Part shown: positions 10,992 to 21,659 of the stretch, piece after piece
Layout: each line of letters opens with the position of its first letter
How positions within the stretch are numbered: position 1 is the first letter of the stretch
Source of the DNA: Shinisaurus crocodilurus
Taxonomy: Eukaryota > Chordata > Lepidosauria > Squamata > Shinisauridae
Assembly: GCA_021292165.1 (NCBI GenBank)
Contig: CM037878.1
Location: 4,278,001 to 4,342,000, forward strand
DNA length: 64,000 nt
Reading direction: 5' to 3'
Program-made: the position numbers and the translations under genes
The notes under the pieces: model-generated
Told to the model about the DNA's origin: nothing
The model's database searches: none
Seen by the model: the letters and a program-made list of their open reading frames with translations, nothing else

Positions 10992-11288
10992 CTAGAGAAT
11001 GAAGAAAGGTTTGCAGTGGAAGAGGTGCACCTGTACGCCCGCCTGCCCCGGGCTCGCACCAGCAGCGGCTGCCCTGCGTCAGTCAAGGCATTATTTAGCT
11101 TCTTGTCATTTCTGTCCCACCCTCATCATCATGAGGGCTCACGCAGGGCCATGGCAGTGTGGCAGCGGTAACTCGGCAAAGCAAAAACAAGAGATACCCA
11201 TTCAAATATTGCAAGCCCAACCCAGCCCATCCCCGCGCCTCCCCCATAAAAACGTAAGAAGAGCTGGCCAGTGTGGCATAGTGGTTAC

Positions 11289-11435
11289 CAGTGCTTTTTT
11301 TCTGGAGAAAAGGGTACCGGAACTCTTGGATTACATTTCCTCGGGAGTAGATGGCGATTAAATTGTAATGCAATTAATAGAAGAAAAGGTGCTGGAACTC
11401 AGTTCCGGTGAGTTCCACCAGAAAAAAAAGCCCTG
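11289..11435. mobile_element. hAT-like MITE, family E, copy E1
   Basis: 147 bp with ends cagtgctttttttctgg / ccagaaaaaaaagccctg. The exact 8-bp duplication gtggttac lies at 11281-11288 and 11436-11443. A sister copy is at 21319-21464. Confidence 0.92.
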
Positions 11436-11508
11436 GTGGTTACAGTGTTGGACTGAGACTTAGGAGATCCGGGTTCTAGTCCCCGCTCGGCCATGAAACT
11501 CACTGGGT

Positions 11509-11906
11509 TCATTATTCGAAAAATACAACATATCTTGACAGGGTAAACTCCCTTTCCCCTTTTTTTTAACACATATTCCAGAAATAAACCCCAAATATCC
11601 TTGAAAATATTTTTCTTTAATTGACCCCTTTTGCATTTGATATTACAAGTCAACATATCATTCAATGCCATATCCCATACTTCTTTATACCAATCAGTAA
11701 TAGTGAAAACTTGCTGCTGAATTTTCCATTTCCTTGCTATCATTAGTCTACCTGCCGTTAACAATGACAATGACAATTATAGAGTCATTGTATTATTTGG
11801 TCCAATGGCGATGGGAGCACTATATTAGTTATATGTGTGTGTTATTTTCTTTGTATTGTTTAAAAATTTTAAATAAAAATATTAATTAAAAAAAAAAAAA
11901 AGAAAA
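11509..11906 (+). mobile_element. 5'-inverted, truncated L1 insertion
   Basis: 11509-~11775 reads as L1 ORF2 C-terminus on the minus strand (LLTAGRLMIARKWKIQQQVF, ITDWYKEVWDMALNDMLT). The remainder is a plus-strand 3' UTR ending in aataaaaatattaatt and a poly(A) run. The exact 14-bp duplication gaaactcactgggt flanks it (11495-11508 and 11907-11920). This is the classic twin-priming structure. Confidence 0.9.
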
Positions 11907-12444
11907 GAAACTCACTGGGTGACTTTGGGCCAGTCACTGACTCTCAGCCACAGGGTTGTTGTGAGGATAAAATGGAGAAGAGAAGGAGGATTATGTAAGC
12001 CACCTTGGGTTCCTTGCATGAAAAAAGGTGGGGTATAAAATAAATAAATAAATAAAATCTAACATCCTGTTTCTAACAGTGGCCAGCCAGATCACAAGCA
12101 AGGTAGGAAGGCAGCCCTGCTTGCTTGCCCTCAGGCACAGTTTCTCACAGATAGACTACTTCTGAACATGGAGGCTTTATTCAGCTGTCCTGGCAAAGAT
12201 CCATTGGCGTGAGGCTGAAGCAAATTCAAGTCACACCATTTCGGTGTAATTATGGCCCCTGGCAGCCAGGCCATCCCTGAAGGTATTATTTGTTCCTCCT
12301 GGGAAAGTTCAGGCTTGGACTTTGGCCTACTACACAAATAACAGAATGCCACAGACCAAGCGGGTATCCAGCCCAGCAGCAATGGCCGGCCAGTGGTCTC
12401 TGGGAGCCAGTGAGGAGGGTACGAGAATTAATTAACTTCCTGAC

Positions 12445-12770
12445 TTTCTGCCAAAGTGGCGCTTAAGGTGGCTAGCAGTGAAATCTGGATTAAAAACAAA
12501 ATCTTAATTAAAACGTAACATGAAAACAATTAAAAACGAATGAATTAAAATGCAACGATAAAAGAAGATAAGCAGAACCAACCAATTTAGAACCAATTTA
12601 GTCAGTAGCAGCCAACTTCTAGGCCAAATACCTGTCTGGGGGGTGGGGGGATATTTTTGCCTTCCGGGGAAGGACAATAGAGAGGGAGCCTCCCTAGCCT
12701 CCCTAGAAGGGAGTTCCAGAGCCTAGGAGCAGCCACCAAGAAGGTCCTGAGGGACAAGCGCATCATGAAT
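12445..12770 (-). mobile_element. LINE-like 3' end, minus strand (weak)
   Basis: aaaacaattaaaaacgaatg-type A-rich tail, then gaagggagttccagagccta and aggagcagccaccaagaagg, the same style of block as L2 3' ORF ends. Confidence 0.45.
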
Positions 12771-12774
12771 GCAA

Positions 12775-12930
12775 CAGCACCCTCCCGCCCATGTTCCCCA
12801 GCAATTGGTGTACATAGGCATACTGCCTATGATACTGGAGGTAACATATAGCCATCAGGACTAGAAGCCATGGATAGCTTTATCGCTCCGTGAATTTGTC
12901 TAATCCCCATTTTAAAGCCATCCAAGTTGG
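12775..12930 (-). mobile_element. CR1/L3-like fragment
   Basis: Shares tacataggcatactg, catatagccatcaggactag and aatttgtctaatccccat with the better copy at 43762-44075. 12935-13820 follows with no recognised feature. Confidence 0.65.
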
Positions 12931-13823
12931 TGGCAAAGACTACAGGTCAGTTCGGAGGATGCTTTCATCCAATCGGAAGAAGTCATGGTGTTATAAACGG
13001 GAGCGTTCCAGATTACATTGGCACCAAACCATAAAGAGCCACTAAGCCAAAACCAGCAGCTCAGTTTATGCCCGGGAGCAACTTCGGATCAGCGGGAGAC
13101 GTTGGAACAGCTGCTTTGCTCTCAATGTTTAGATCTCCCTTGGCTGGGTGGCTGGGAGGTGGGCAGGTCGTGTGGAGCTTCAACGTGGAACCTGAGCCTC
13201 ATCCGCAAGGACCGTGTTGCCACATTCTTGGGAATGATGCTCGTGTGTCCCCTTGAGCACGGGTTTGCGCCCGGCCCGCGAGGCCCAGGCGTCAGAGCCT
13301 GGCGTTTCTAATCAAGCCTCTCCCTGTCAAAATTAAAGAGAAACAGTTCGGATATATATCCACATCTGTCAATGTTGATTTCCTTTTCTTTCTTTCTTTT
13401 TAATTGAGGGGTAGACCGCGCTTGTCTTTATTCCTCCAAGCAAGAGGAAAGTGTGTATTAAAAAAAAAAATTACGCCTACCTACCCATCTTCCCCAGATT
13501 AGCTGCAGTGAGGGGGTGGAAGAATGATAGGGTGGGAGGGAGGAGGGACCGCCTGAGAGCGAGATCCATTATCCTCAAAACCGTATTTGAAATAATTTGA
13601 GCCACCAAAGCAGGTGGAAAATAGCCCCCCCTTTTTAAAGAATCTTTTCTGCAGCCAGAGAAGTTTTGGAAACTCATCTTTGCTTCAGGTGGCAAAGGAT
13701 CGGCATTATTCTAGAAAGCAGCTTTCCCCAAATGTCTGAGAGTCAAAGCAGCCCAGCCCACCCGGCCCTGAATGAAAAAGGGAAGGCACACGTGATTCTT
13801 ATGACCCCAAAGTTTTACATTTA

Positions 13824-13915
13824 CAGCAGCCTTCCCCACCCCGGTGCAGTCCAGACGTGTTGGGACTACAACGCCCATTATCCACAGCTAGCACGGGCAA
13901 TGGATGGGGATGACG
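13824..13915. mobile_element. Family C MITE fragment
   Basis: cagccttccccaccccggtg ... gggactacaacgcccattat. The second arm is lost. Confidence 0.6.
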
Positions 13916-14198
13916 TGCGTAAGACAACACCCGGCGGGCACCGGTTTGGCGAAAGCTGGGGTGCGTTTTGCGAGCGAGAACAAAAAATTCTCCTACGTCG
14001 CCACGATCCACGCGGCCTCCCCTCTGCAGACACCCTGAAGCGAGACTTTGAGAGAGGGACGGCACAAGCTATTTTTGTTTCTGTAGGATCCAGTGCAAAG
14101 AGATGTCACTCTCCAGACTTGCTATCAAAGCGGGAAATGCCTAATCAACAGAAAGAGGCTTGAGAATATGGATGTCTGCCTGAGTAAGCACTGCGTAA

Positions 14199-14514
14199 GC
14201 ACTGAGAACAAACAAACAAACAAACAAACAAACAAACAGGAGCTGCAACAAAATGTTGCAGTGTGGAATGTGCCGCTTCACTGCTCTAAGGATGCTATCC
14301 TATGCAAATTCAGACAGAAAAAAGGCCTACAACTCCCAGCATGCATGCTGGGAGTTGTAGGCCTTTTCTCTCTTTACACTTGCATAGGCTTGTGCCTTAA
14401 GTCAGTGTTCTCCAACCTTGGGTCCCCAGATGTTTTTGTCAGCTACGCTGGCTGGGACATGCTGGGAGTTGTAGGCCAAAAACATCTGGGGACCCAAGGT
14501 TGGAGAACACTGAC
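14199..14514 (+). repeat. Left arm of a ~310-bp inverted duplication
   Basis: Contains (caaa)n, then ctgcaacaaaatgttgcag, a family B MITE (14286-14400) and a family A MITE (14403-14512, flanks ccttaagt/acttaagt, 7 of 8 bases). The reverse complement is at 14841-15148 and nearly identical. This arm has both target-site copies of the A element, so it looks like the original. Confidence 0.92.
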
Positions 14515-14840
14515 TTAAGTCACTCAGCCATGCCTTCTTCCACTGCCCTTCCCACCTGGTTTTCTGTACTCTCCCAAAAATCTGTCAACATGCTCAGTTC
14601 TCCCTGGGCTGTCTTTGCACCCCCTCCCCGTTAGGAGTTTGTGTTTCTAAAGATTTTTTGGCGTACTTCTGCAAAAACGCAGGGTTTTCCTCTTACGCGT
14701 GGACAGTTTTGGCTGCCTAAGGGACCGCACTCACCTCTGAACATCAGAAACGGAAGGAACGGGAAATGGTCATTCGTCCCTTCTCCAGTTGTACTGCTGC
14801 CGCCACGCACGGACCCCGCAGTCAGGGTTGCCGCCACCCT

Positions 14841-15148
14841 GTCAGTATTCTCCAACCTTGGGTCCCCAGATGTTTTTGGCCTACAACTCCCAGCATGTCC
14901 CAGCCAGCGTAGCTGACAAAAACATCTGGGGACCCAAGGTTGGAGAACACTGACTTAAGGCACAAGCCTATGCAAGTGTAGAGAGAGAAAAGGCCTACAA
15001 CTCCCAGCATGCATGCTGGGAGTTGTAGGCCTTTTTTCTGTCTGAATTTGCATAGGATAGCGTCCTTAGAGCAGTGAAGCGGCACATTCCACACTGCAAC
15101 ATTTTGTTGCAGCTCCTGTTTGTTTGTTTGTTTGTTTGTTCTCAGTGC
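14841..15148 (-). repeat. Right arm of the inverted duplication
   Basis: Reverse complement of 14199-14514. The family A copy (14843-14952) has the acttaagg target half only on its distal side. On the other side homology stops within 2 bp of the MITE end. The spacer 14515-14840 (326 bp) is unique sequence with no recognised feature. Confidence 0.92.
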
Positions 15149-15287
15149 CCTCCCTCTTCTCTCTGACACGCGCACACACAATGACACAGGTCTCGCAGCT
15201 CCTTCCTCACATACCTCAAGACCCTCAAAAGGATACGGGCAGAGAGAGAGACACAGAGACACACAGAGAGAGAGAGAGAGAGCTCAC

Positions 15288-15466
15288 CTGTGGAAATCCT
15301 CAATGCAGTGGATGTTGCCGCCGGCGTCGACGGTGAAGGGGATGCCATCCAGGCTGCGGCTGCATATTACACACGTGAAGCAGTGGGGGTGGTAGGGCTT
15401 GCCGGTGGCGCGCAGGATCCGTTCCATGATGGGCTTGGCACAAACGCTGCACTGCTCCAAAGTATT
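15288..15466 (-). CDS. LPP: LPP exon encoding LIM domain 2
   Basis: Acceptor ...GCCACAG ends at 15467 and donor GTGAGC begins at 15287. The 179-bp exon starts in phase 0 (Asn-Thr-Leu-Glu-Gln-Cys) and ends with AG, the first two bases of a codon completed in the next exon as Arg. It encodes NTLEQCSVCAKPIMERIL... to ...HCIEDFHR. The LIM2 zinc ligands are intact: CSVC, HPHC, CVIC, and a final CIED in which Asp is a usual eighth ligand. The linker to LIM1 is short, as in all zyxin-family proteins. An inverted duplication of MITE-rich DNA ends only about 140 bp beyond this exon's donor (14199-15148), so recent rearrangement has come very close to coding sequence without touching it. Confidence 0.95.
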
Positions 15467-15608
15467 CTGTGGCGAGAAGATGCGGCGGGAACGGGTCAGC
15501 GACATGTAATCGGGAGATCTCAGGCCCCCATGGATGCTAACAGGGCCTCTTTCCTTCTGATACCTTTTTTTTTTTAAAGGAGAAAACGTAACCTGTCTGA
15601 CAGTAACC

Positions 15609-15717
15609 CAGCCTTCCCCGACCTGTTGCTGTCCAGATGTGTTGGACTGCAACTCTTATGGGGATGATGGGAGTTACGGTCCAACACATCTGGACAGCAA
15701 CAGGTCGGGGAAGGCTG
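15609..15717. mobile_element. Family C MITE, complete palindrome
   Basis: cagccttccccgacctgttg pairs with caacaggtcggggaaggctg. Flanks cagtaacc / gaataacc agree at 6 of 8 bases, fitting an aged hAT-type duplication. Confidence 0.75.
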
Positions 15718-15887
15718 GAATAACCTAACCACATCCGTAACAGCCAAGTCTCATTCCAATTCTAATCTCTCAAAGTCTGCCATTCGATTAGAATTTATTT
15801 ATTATTTATTTATTATATTTATGAATCGCCCATCTGGCCAGACATCCGGCCACTCTGAGCGATGTACAATCCAATAAAATACAAGAG

Positions 15888-15891
<4 letters not shown>

Positions 15892-15962
<71 letters not shown>
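15892..15962. repeat. (CA)n then (TA)n microsatellite
   Basis: About 16 CA units, then ~18 TA units. The CA part supplies the L1 target site and the TA part overlaps the L1 3' tail. Confidence 0.95.
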
Positions 15963-15967
<5 letters not shown>

Positions 15968-16520
15968 TTATTTATTTTTCAAAGCAAATTATAACACAGA
16001 AAATATATTTAGCAAAATACAAAATTATCACACAAATATAACATAATCAACATACAATAAATCATAAAGTGCTCCCCCCCACCCTTCAAGGGACCAATTA
16101 ATATACTTCTATCCTCTTGATCAAATAAAGTCTAAATTCCAAAAATATAACATATCCTGACAAGGCATGTTACCCTTCCCCTTTATTAATACATAGTCTA
16201 GTAATTGATTCCATATCTCCATAAAATTATTCTTCTTTAGCAATCCTTTTTTGCATTTGATACTACTAGTTAGTTTATCATTTAGGGCTATGTCCCAAAC
16301 TTCCTTATACCAGTCTGTTATTAGGAAAACATGTTGTACTTTCCAATTTCTCGCTATCATTAGCCTGGCCGCAGTTAACAAGTTTACAATTAACTCCTTC
16401 GTATTTTGATCACAAATAAGCTTCTCAGTTATTGATAACAATGCTAATTTTGGACAGACCTCTAAATTAGTACCAATAATTTTCGATATTTCTGTAAAAA
16501 CCTCTCGCCAAAACACCAAT
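15931..16520 (-). mobile_element. 5'-truncated L1, minus strand
   Basis: Minus-strand ORF2 C-terminus (LLTAARLMIARNWKVQHVFL, ITDWYKEVWDIALNDKLT), homologous to the 11.5-kb copy. The 16-bp duplication acacacacacagtata is at 15915-15930 and 16521-16536. The tail is TA-rich rather than pure poly(A). Confidence 0.85.
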
Positions 16521-17011
16521 ACACACACACAGTATAAAACACAATTAAAAACAGTACAAAACTTAAAAATCCTAACCCACCCCATATTCCCGCCTGAAAA
16601 GCCACGTTTTTAATGCACGGCGGAAGCTAATCAAGGAAGGGGCATGCGCGAGGCCTTCCCCTCTCTCCACTGAGCATCAGAGGTCCCCAGGATGCACATG
16701 GCCAGTCACCAGTGGCCATCCAATATGGCGGGCCAGCACAGCTGGTGGACTGACCAAGTCGAACCAAGCTATTCACCGCGGCCTGCCTAGTGCTTGACGA
16801 CAACGCCTCCCCGCTCCATTTTGCAGTCCTGATCAGGGAGCAAAGAATAGGTTTATCAAGGCCCAGAGGGCTGCCATACGTGGCTGATGCGGCTACATGT
16901 GGCTCGACGAACCACCATTTGTGCCACCTTGAAATACGGTAACGAGACAGACCTCGTCTGCGTGCGAACAACAAGGACGCTGTCCGACTGTGGACTTGCC
17001 ATCGGCGTTTG

Positions 17012-17180
17012 AATCATAGAATCATAGAAAAGTAGAGTTGGAAGGGGCCTACAAGGCCATCGAGTCCAACCCCCTGCTCAATGCAGGAATCCAGGTCAAA
17101 GCATCTCTGACAGATGTCTGTCCAGCTGCACCTTGAATGCCTCCAGACTGGGAGAGCCCACCACCTCCCTAGGTAGTTGA
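17012..17180 (-). mobile_element. CR1 3' end fragment
   Basis: gaatcatagaatcatagaaa start and the usual CR1 3' sequence through ccctaggtagttga, where it is truncated. Confidence 0.9.
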
Positions 17181-17329
17181 GTGCAAAAGCACAGCTGCAG
17201 TCACACCTTCAGCCATTATGTGGAGATACGGCCCATCTCTCCTCACACGAGCAAGTCCTGAGCTTTTAGAAATGGCTTTCAAAGGGGGAGCGGGGTAGAC
17301 ACACTCGTGTCGAGGAATATTGTTGTTGC

Positions 17330-17655
17330 TGTCGAATTTACAAAACGCTCCCCCCGCTGAGAGGTATCAGAGAGTTATACAATAAAGTAAAACACAAAAT
17401 ACAAAAAGTCACAGTAAAAGCAAGCAGAGCCCATAGATCAATATAAAAGTGGCTGGAATGTATTCATTGTTGGTCGGGAAATCCTCCTCGCCTGGAAAGA
17501 ACACCCAAACTTCAGCAAGCACCAAAAACAAAGTAGTGTAGGTGTATGTCTGATCTCTGTTGGGAGGGCATTCCATAGGGTGGGAGCCAACACACTGAAG
17601 GCCATACTCCTGGTGGCCTTCAAGGGGATCTCCAACCCATCTGGGACCACCAGGA
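17330..17655 (-). mobile_element. LINE 3' end, minus strand
   Basis: Minus-strand reading RSMAFSVLAPTLWNALPTEI followed by TPTLLCFWCLLK matches the L2/CR1-group ORF2 C-terminus (compare NQLPTETRLAPTLLSF at 7.7 kb), then an A-rich 3' end. Confidence 0.65.
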
Positions 17656-17699
17656 GCGTTTCTCCAGAAGACCTCAGTAATCAGGCAAGATGAGAAAGG

Positions 17700-19020
17700 A
17701 GAAGGCGTACCCTCAAGTAGGTTTATCAGCTGCTATTAGGTGTGATAGTTAAAGGAAACCTCCATTTTCAGAGGCAGCCTTTGCCTCCCCCACTCCCGCA
17801 CCCTCCCCAGCCAGATCTGCATCTGAAGCTGGAACCCACGGAGCTCGTATCGTGATGTTCAGGCACTCCCATTCCATGCAACGGCACGCTCAGGCCTGGG
17901 ATGTCGGTGACTTCTCTCTCTCTCGAGAGCTGCTCCGATCCCCATGAACGGGCTGAGACTGTCCTCCAAAGATCAAAGCAGGCCCCAGCTGGGATGCGAG
18001 AGAGGCCGGCAGGCTGACGCTTTCTAACCACCTTCCCCTCACCCCGCTCTCCGCTCCTGAAATCAGGCTTGGCAGCCACTTTTCCACCCATGAAGAGGCA
18101 CAAAAATAGCCAAACTTTCCCCGCTACCCGGAGGCGCTTTCGGAGCCAGCTTGCGGTGAGGGGTAACTGGAGTTTAAATCTTATTACTACTGCACATGTC
18201 TCTAGAAGCCTGATAATTAGCCGGCACAAAGTTTTATGGGCTGTTTCTGGCTTCAGGGGCTTCTTGTACTTTTCAAAACAAACCAGAGCAACAGAAATAT
18301 TTGAACTGAGATCTGGAATGCGTGTCTGGAAGCTGCAGGCGCACAGGGGAGCTGGCCTTTGTTTGCACCTCCCCGACCCCCCCGCAGAACTGCCCAGGGG
18401 GCTTCATGTCCCGCAGAGACCACGCCTGCAGCCTGTTTTCTCCACGGTAGAGAGGACAGTGCTTGGGAGCATGTGAAGAGTGCATCCTCCTCGCTGCTAA
18501 GGAACCTTGGCTAGAGGTTGGGGTGTTTTAATGGGTTACCGATCTGCAGGCTGTGATCTTGCAGGAGCTCCCAGTGAGGTAAGGAGAGCCACGCACCACG
18601 GGGAGAAGGAGAAAACAAGGCAATCCAGCACGGCTTTGCCCTGCGTTTACAGCTGTTAAGACATCAGATCACAGCTTGCCGCATGGGGAGACGCTGGTGC
18701 GTCGCACAGTCGGAACAAATTTACATCTAGGAGGGATTAATTTGTCTCCACCGTGTCATCCTGGCGGGAGCAAAGCAAATTCCACAGCAAGGGCGATTCA
18801 CCTCCCCAGACCAGCTTCCCGTTCACAGTGGCAGAATAAAAAGAAGGCCTTTGTCGTGCCGGAGCTGGTTGCAAGGGGAATGGCGTGTGGGAAATGATGA
18901 GCAAAAAGGTTGCCGGGCTAAATTTTGTTTACTTAAATCTGCCTTGTCAACTGGCGCCGTGCGGGTTGCCTGCCCATCTCTCACCTCCGCACACTGATGG
19001 CGCTCCTGCCAGCTCTGCGT
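17700..19020. other. No recognised feature
   Basis: Moderately GC-rich intronic DNA. I see no repeat family, splice-flanked exon or RNA gene. Confidence 0.5.
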
Positions 19021-19024
19021 TGTT

Positions 19025-19332
19025 TATTCCTCCTGCCTCTCCCTTGTCTTCCTCACTGTTGATATTCTAATTGTAAGCCCCTCGGGGCAGGAACCTGCCT
19101 TTGGTACTTATGAGCGGATTGTACATAGATAGATGGCGCTGTACAGATGATGAGCATATCACCATGATGGCTGATGTTGATATTATAGTCTCTAGACAGG
19201 AAGGCATTTCTAGACTGGAACGTGAATTTTCTTCCTTTCTTTTTTCTTCTAGGTGGCTGCTGACTAATGACTTACTGGAGTCTGTGTGGGAAGGTAAAAA
19301 CTAGTAAAATAATTTGTGGTCTAGTAACTTTT
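19025..19332 (+). repeat. Direct duplication, copy 1
   Basis: 308 bp from tattcctcctgcctctccct to ggtctagtaactttt, nearly identical to 20551-20850. It includes ttgtaagcccctcggggcag, a LINE/SINE-like 3' motif. Its ends carry no target duplication. Confidence 0.9.
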
Positions 19333-19428
19333 GTGGACTTGTTTGCAAGGGTAATTCAAATACATAGCGGAGAAAGGATGGTGCTATGCAAAATGAACTT
19401 CAGGCAGCATTTGCAAGAGACTCAAATA

Positions 19429-19670
19429 CAGTAATACCTTGGATTGCAAGCATAATTTATTCCGGAACCGTGCTTGTAATCCAAAACACTCATCAAAGCG
19501 AGTCTCTGGCGGGCGTGAGCGGGGCCGATTTCGGCCCGCTACGCCCGCGGTTACAAGTAGTTTTGTATTGCAAGACGTCGCTTGTTTATCAAGTCAAAAT
19601 TTATTTTTAAAAATTGCTTGTCTTGCAAAACGCTCTCAGGCCAAGTTACTTGCAATCCAAGGTATTACTG
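19429..19670. mobile_element. Tigger/pogo-like non-autonomous element
   Basis: 242 bp with inverted ends cagtaataccttggattgca / tgcaatccaaggtattactg and a TA on each side (19427-19428, 19671-19672). The ends and TA target match the Tc1/mariner-pogo (Tigger) type. Confidence 0.85.
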
Positions 19671-19679
19671 TACTTGTTT

Positions 19680-20320
19680 TTAAAAAGTGCGGTAATGTGC
19701 TTGACGAAATCACACTGGCCACATTGTGCATGTTCACATATTAACATTTGGCGATCGAGGGAAAGATGCTCAGCAGGGAAAGCCGCATTTGCAGAGCAAC
19801 GAAGAGGAACTTACATATCTTTGTGGTACTTTTACCACATGATTCTCTGCTTGACGTTTGCATGCCAACTTGTCGTGTGTCTCCCCCCCGTCCCACACCA
19901 AATGCACGCCCTTGAAGAACTGCATTAGTTCATAGGAAAATGTTCACCCATTTGAATCATTCAAATGAAGTCCAGCCATCACTATGCCATTGCCAAAGAT
20001 CAAAAACACAAGTATCTCCAATCCCAGCAATGGAAACTTTAGACGTGGCAGGGTTTTGTTTTGTTTTTAAAGAAGAACAAATGTCCTCTCTTGTTTTGGC
20101 AAAGCAAAGCAACGGCAGCAATAACACAGCAACAAATGTGAAAGAAGATGCAGAAGGACTTCGGTTATCACCGGGTCTCCTTCCAACAGATGGACCACCT
20201 TAAGGTGACCACAATGCAGCCGGGTTACAGCGTAAAAAAGAGAGGGAGAGAGAGCGCAAATGTCACACAAGGGATCACGGGACGATACAAGGGCCCTGCC
20301 TCACAATGCCTTCCATCTAC
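19680..20320. other. No recognised feature
   Basis: Intronic sequence between two repeat copies. I see no coding exon or known repeat. Confidence 0.45.
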
Positions 20321-20324
20321 CACC

Positions 20325-20390
20325 GCGGCTTCCCCCAACTTGCTGCCCTCCAGATATGTCAGACTGCAGCTCCCATCATGCTGCTGCCTT
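20325..20390. mobile_element. Family C MITE half
   Basis: cttgctgccctccagatatg ... gactgcagctcccatcatgc. Only one arm remains. Confidence 0.55.
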
Positions 20391-20550
20391 ATTCATGACT
20401 TGGCCGTCTCCAGGAAAAATCACTTGCCAAGAACTCAAACCACATGACTCACTGAACAATAAATATCAATCGACAGGAACAAGCAAAACAGATCTTAAGC
20501 GCGCTCCGCCGAGGCAAACTAGCCAGGACCACCTTTCAAGTCAGCCATCT

Positions 20551-20850
20551 TATTCCTCCTGCCTCTCCCTTGTCTTCCTCACTGTTGATATTCTGATTGT
20601 AAGCCCCTCGGGGCAGGAACCTGCCTTTGGTACTTATGAGCGGATTGTACATAGATAGATGGTGCTGTACAGATGATGAGCATATCACCATGATGGCTGA
20701 TGTTGATATTATAGTCTCTAGACAGGAAGGCATTTCTAGACTGGAACATGAATTTTCTTCCTTTCTTTTTTCTTCTAGGCGGCTGCTGACTAATGACTTC
20801 TGTGTGGGAAGGTAAAAACTAGTAAAATAATTTGTGGTCTAGTAACTTTT
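20551..20850 (+). repeat. Direct duplication, copy 2
   Basis: Matches 19025-19332 with an 8-bp deletion (actggagt missing) and a few substitutions. Confidence 0.9.
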
Positions 20851-20928
20851 AGGAAATAGGAAATCCAACAAGGGGTGGGAGATAAAGAACAGGGCATTCA
20901 AAAAGGGACCCCCCTGCCTAGTGGTGGG

Positions 20929-20992
20929 CGGGGCCAAAGGCAAAAGAGGCGGGGCCAAAGGCAAAAGAGGCGGGGCCAAAGGCAAAAGGGGC
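20929..20992 (+). repeat. 21-bp tandem repeat, three units
   Basis: Unit cggggccaaaggcaaaagag(g) starts at 20929, 20950 and 20971. It contains GC-box-like ggcggggcc. Single related units occur in family H elements (for example cctttggccccgcccat near 345). Confidence 0.9.
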
Positions 20993-21049
20993 GGGCCCAA
21001 AATACCAGCATATTTTAACTTAACACTCTTACTGCCAATAACTACTACT

Positions 21050-21053
21050 ACCG

Positions 21054-21138
<85 letters not shown>

Positions 21139-21300
21139 ATTTCTATACCACCCCATAGCCGAAGCTCTCTGGGTGGTTCACAACAATTCACAGAAACAAT
21201 ACATACATTGCCATACAAAAGTTTAAAACCAAATTTAAAATCCCAGTTTAAAATGGCAAATACTGAACAAGTTAATACACGAAGCCTGGCTGCAGCTGAC
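21050..21300 (-). mobile_element. L2 3' tail with expanded (TTG)n(TTA)n
   Basis: (ttg)~15 then (tta)~13 (21050-21137), followed by ccatagccgaagctctctgg, the reverse complement of the L2 3' end motif seen at 7960 and 41480. Confidence 0.85.
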
Positions 21301-21302
21301 AT

Positions 21303-21655
21303 TTTATTTATTTATTTACAGTGCTTTTTTTCTGGAGAAAAAGGTACCGGAACTCTTGGATTACATTTCCTCGGGAGTAGATGGCGATTAAATTGTAATG
21401 CAATTAATAGAAGAAAAGGTGCTGGAACTCAGTTCCAGTGAGTTCCACCAGAAAAAAAGCCCTGTTTATTTATTTATTACATTTATACCCCGCCTTTTCT
21501 CCTGCAAGGAACCCAAGGCGGCTTACATAATCCTCCTCCTCCTCTCCATTTTACCCTCACAACAACCCTGTGAGGCAGGTGAGGCTGAGAGTCAGTGACT
21601 GGCCCAAAGTCACCCAGTGGGTTTCATGGCCGAGCGGGGACTAGAACCCGGACAT
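21303..21655 (-). mobile_element. tRNA-type SINE (same family as 11.26 kb), minus strand
   Basis: tttattacatttataccccg tail, then caaggaacccaaggcggctt, cagtgactggcccaaagtca and ccgagcggggactagaaccc. The tail is split by the MITE E2. Confidence 0.88.
21319..21464. mobile_element. hAT-like MITE, family E, copy E2
   Basis: 146 bp, same ends as E1, with the 8-bp duplication tttattta (21311-21318 and 21465-21472) in the SINE tail. Confidence 0.9.
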
Positions 21656-21659
21656 AACC

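Larger units (their letters stand above)
11259..12053 (+). mobile_element. tRNA-type SINE split by two later insertions
   Basis: SINE body: ggcatagtggttac, then gttggactgagacttaggag, gatccgggttctagtccccg (B-box-like), ctcagccacagggttgttgt and gccaccttgggttccttgca, ending in (aaat)n. It is interrupted by a MITE at 11289-11435 and an L1 at 11509-11906. Both insertions carry target duplications made from SINE sequence. Confidence 0.88.
15785..16990 (-). mobile_element. Unclassified LINE-like 3' region split by an L1
   Basis: 15785-15930 has an (attt)n tail and gaatcgcccatctggccaga. 16537-16990 continues with acagtataaaacacaatt and coding-like minus-strand sequence. The L1 at 15931-16520 lies between. 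The family was not recognised. Confidence 0.5.

Noticed and set aside
14093..14518. 141-codon plus-strand frame with a near-identical partner on the minus strand (14822-15262)
   Set aside because: Both frames read through the same MITEs and a CAAA microsatellite in the inverted duplication. There is no protein similarity and no splice context.
20236..20256. Purine-rich gagaggga run as a regulatory GAGA site
   Set aside because: Simple low-complexity sequence with no other support.
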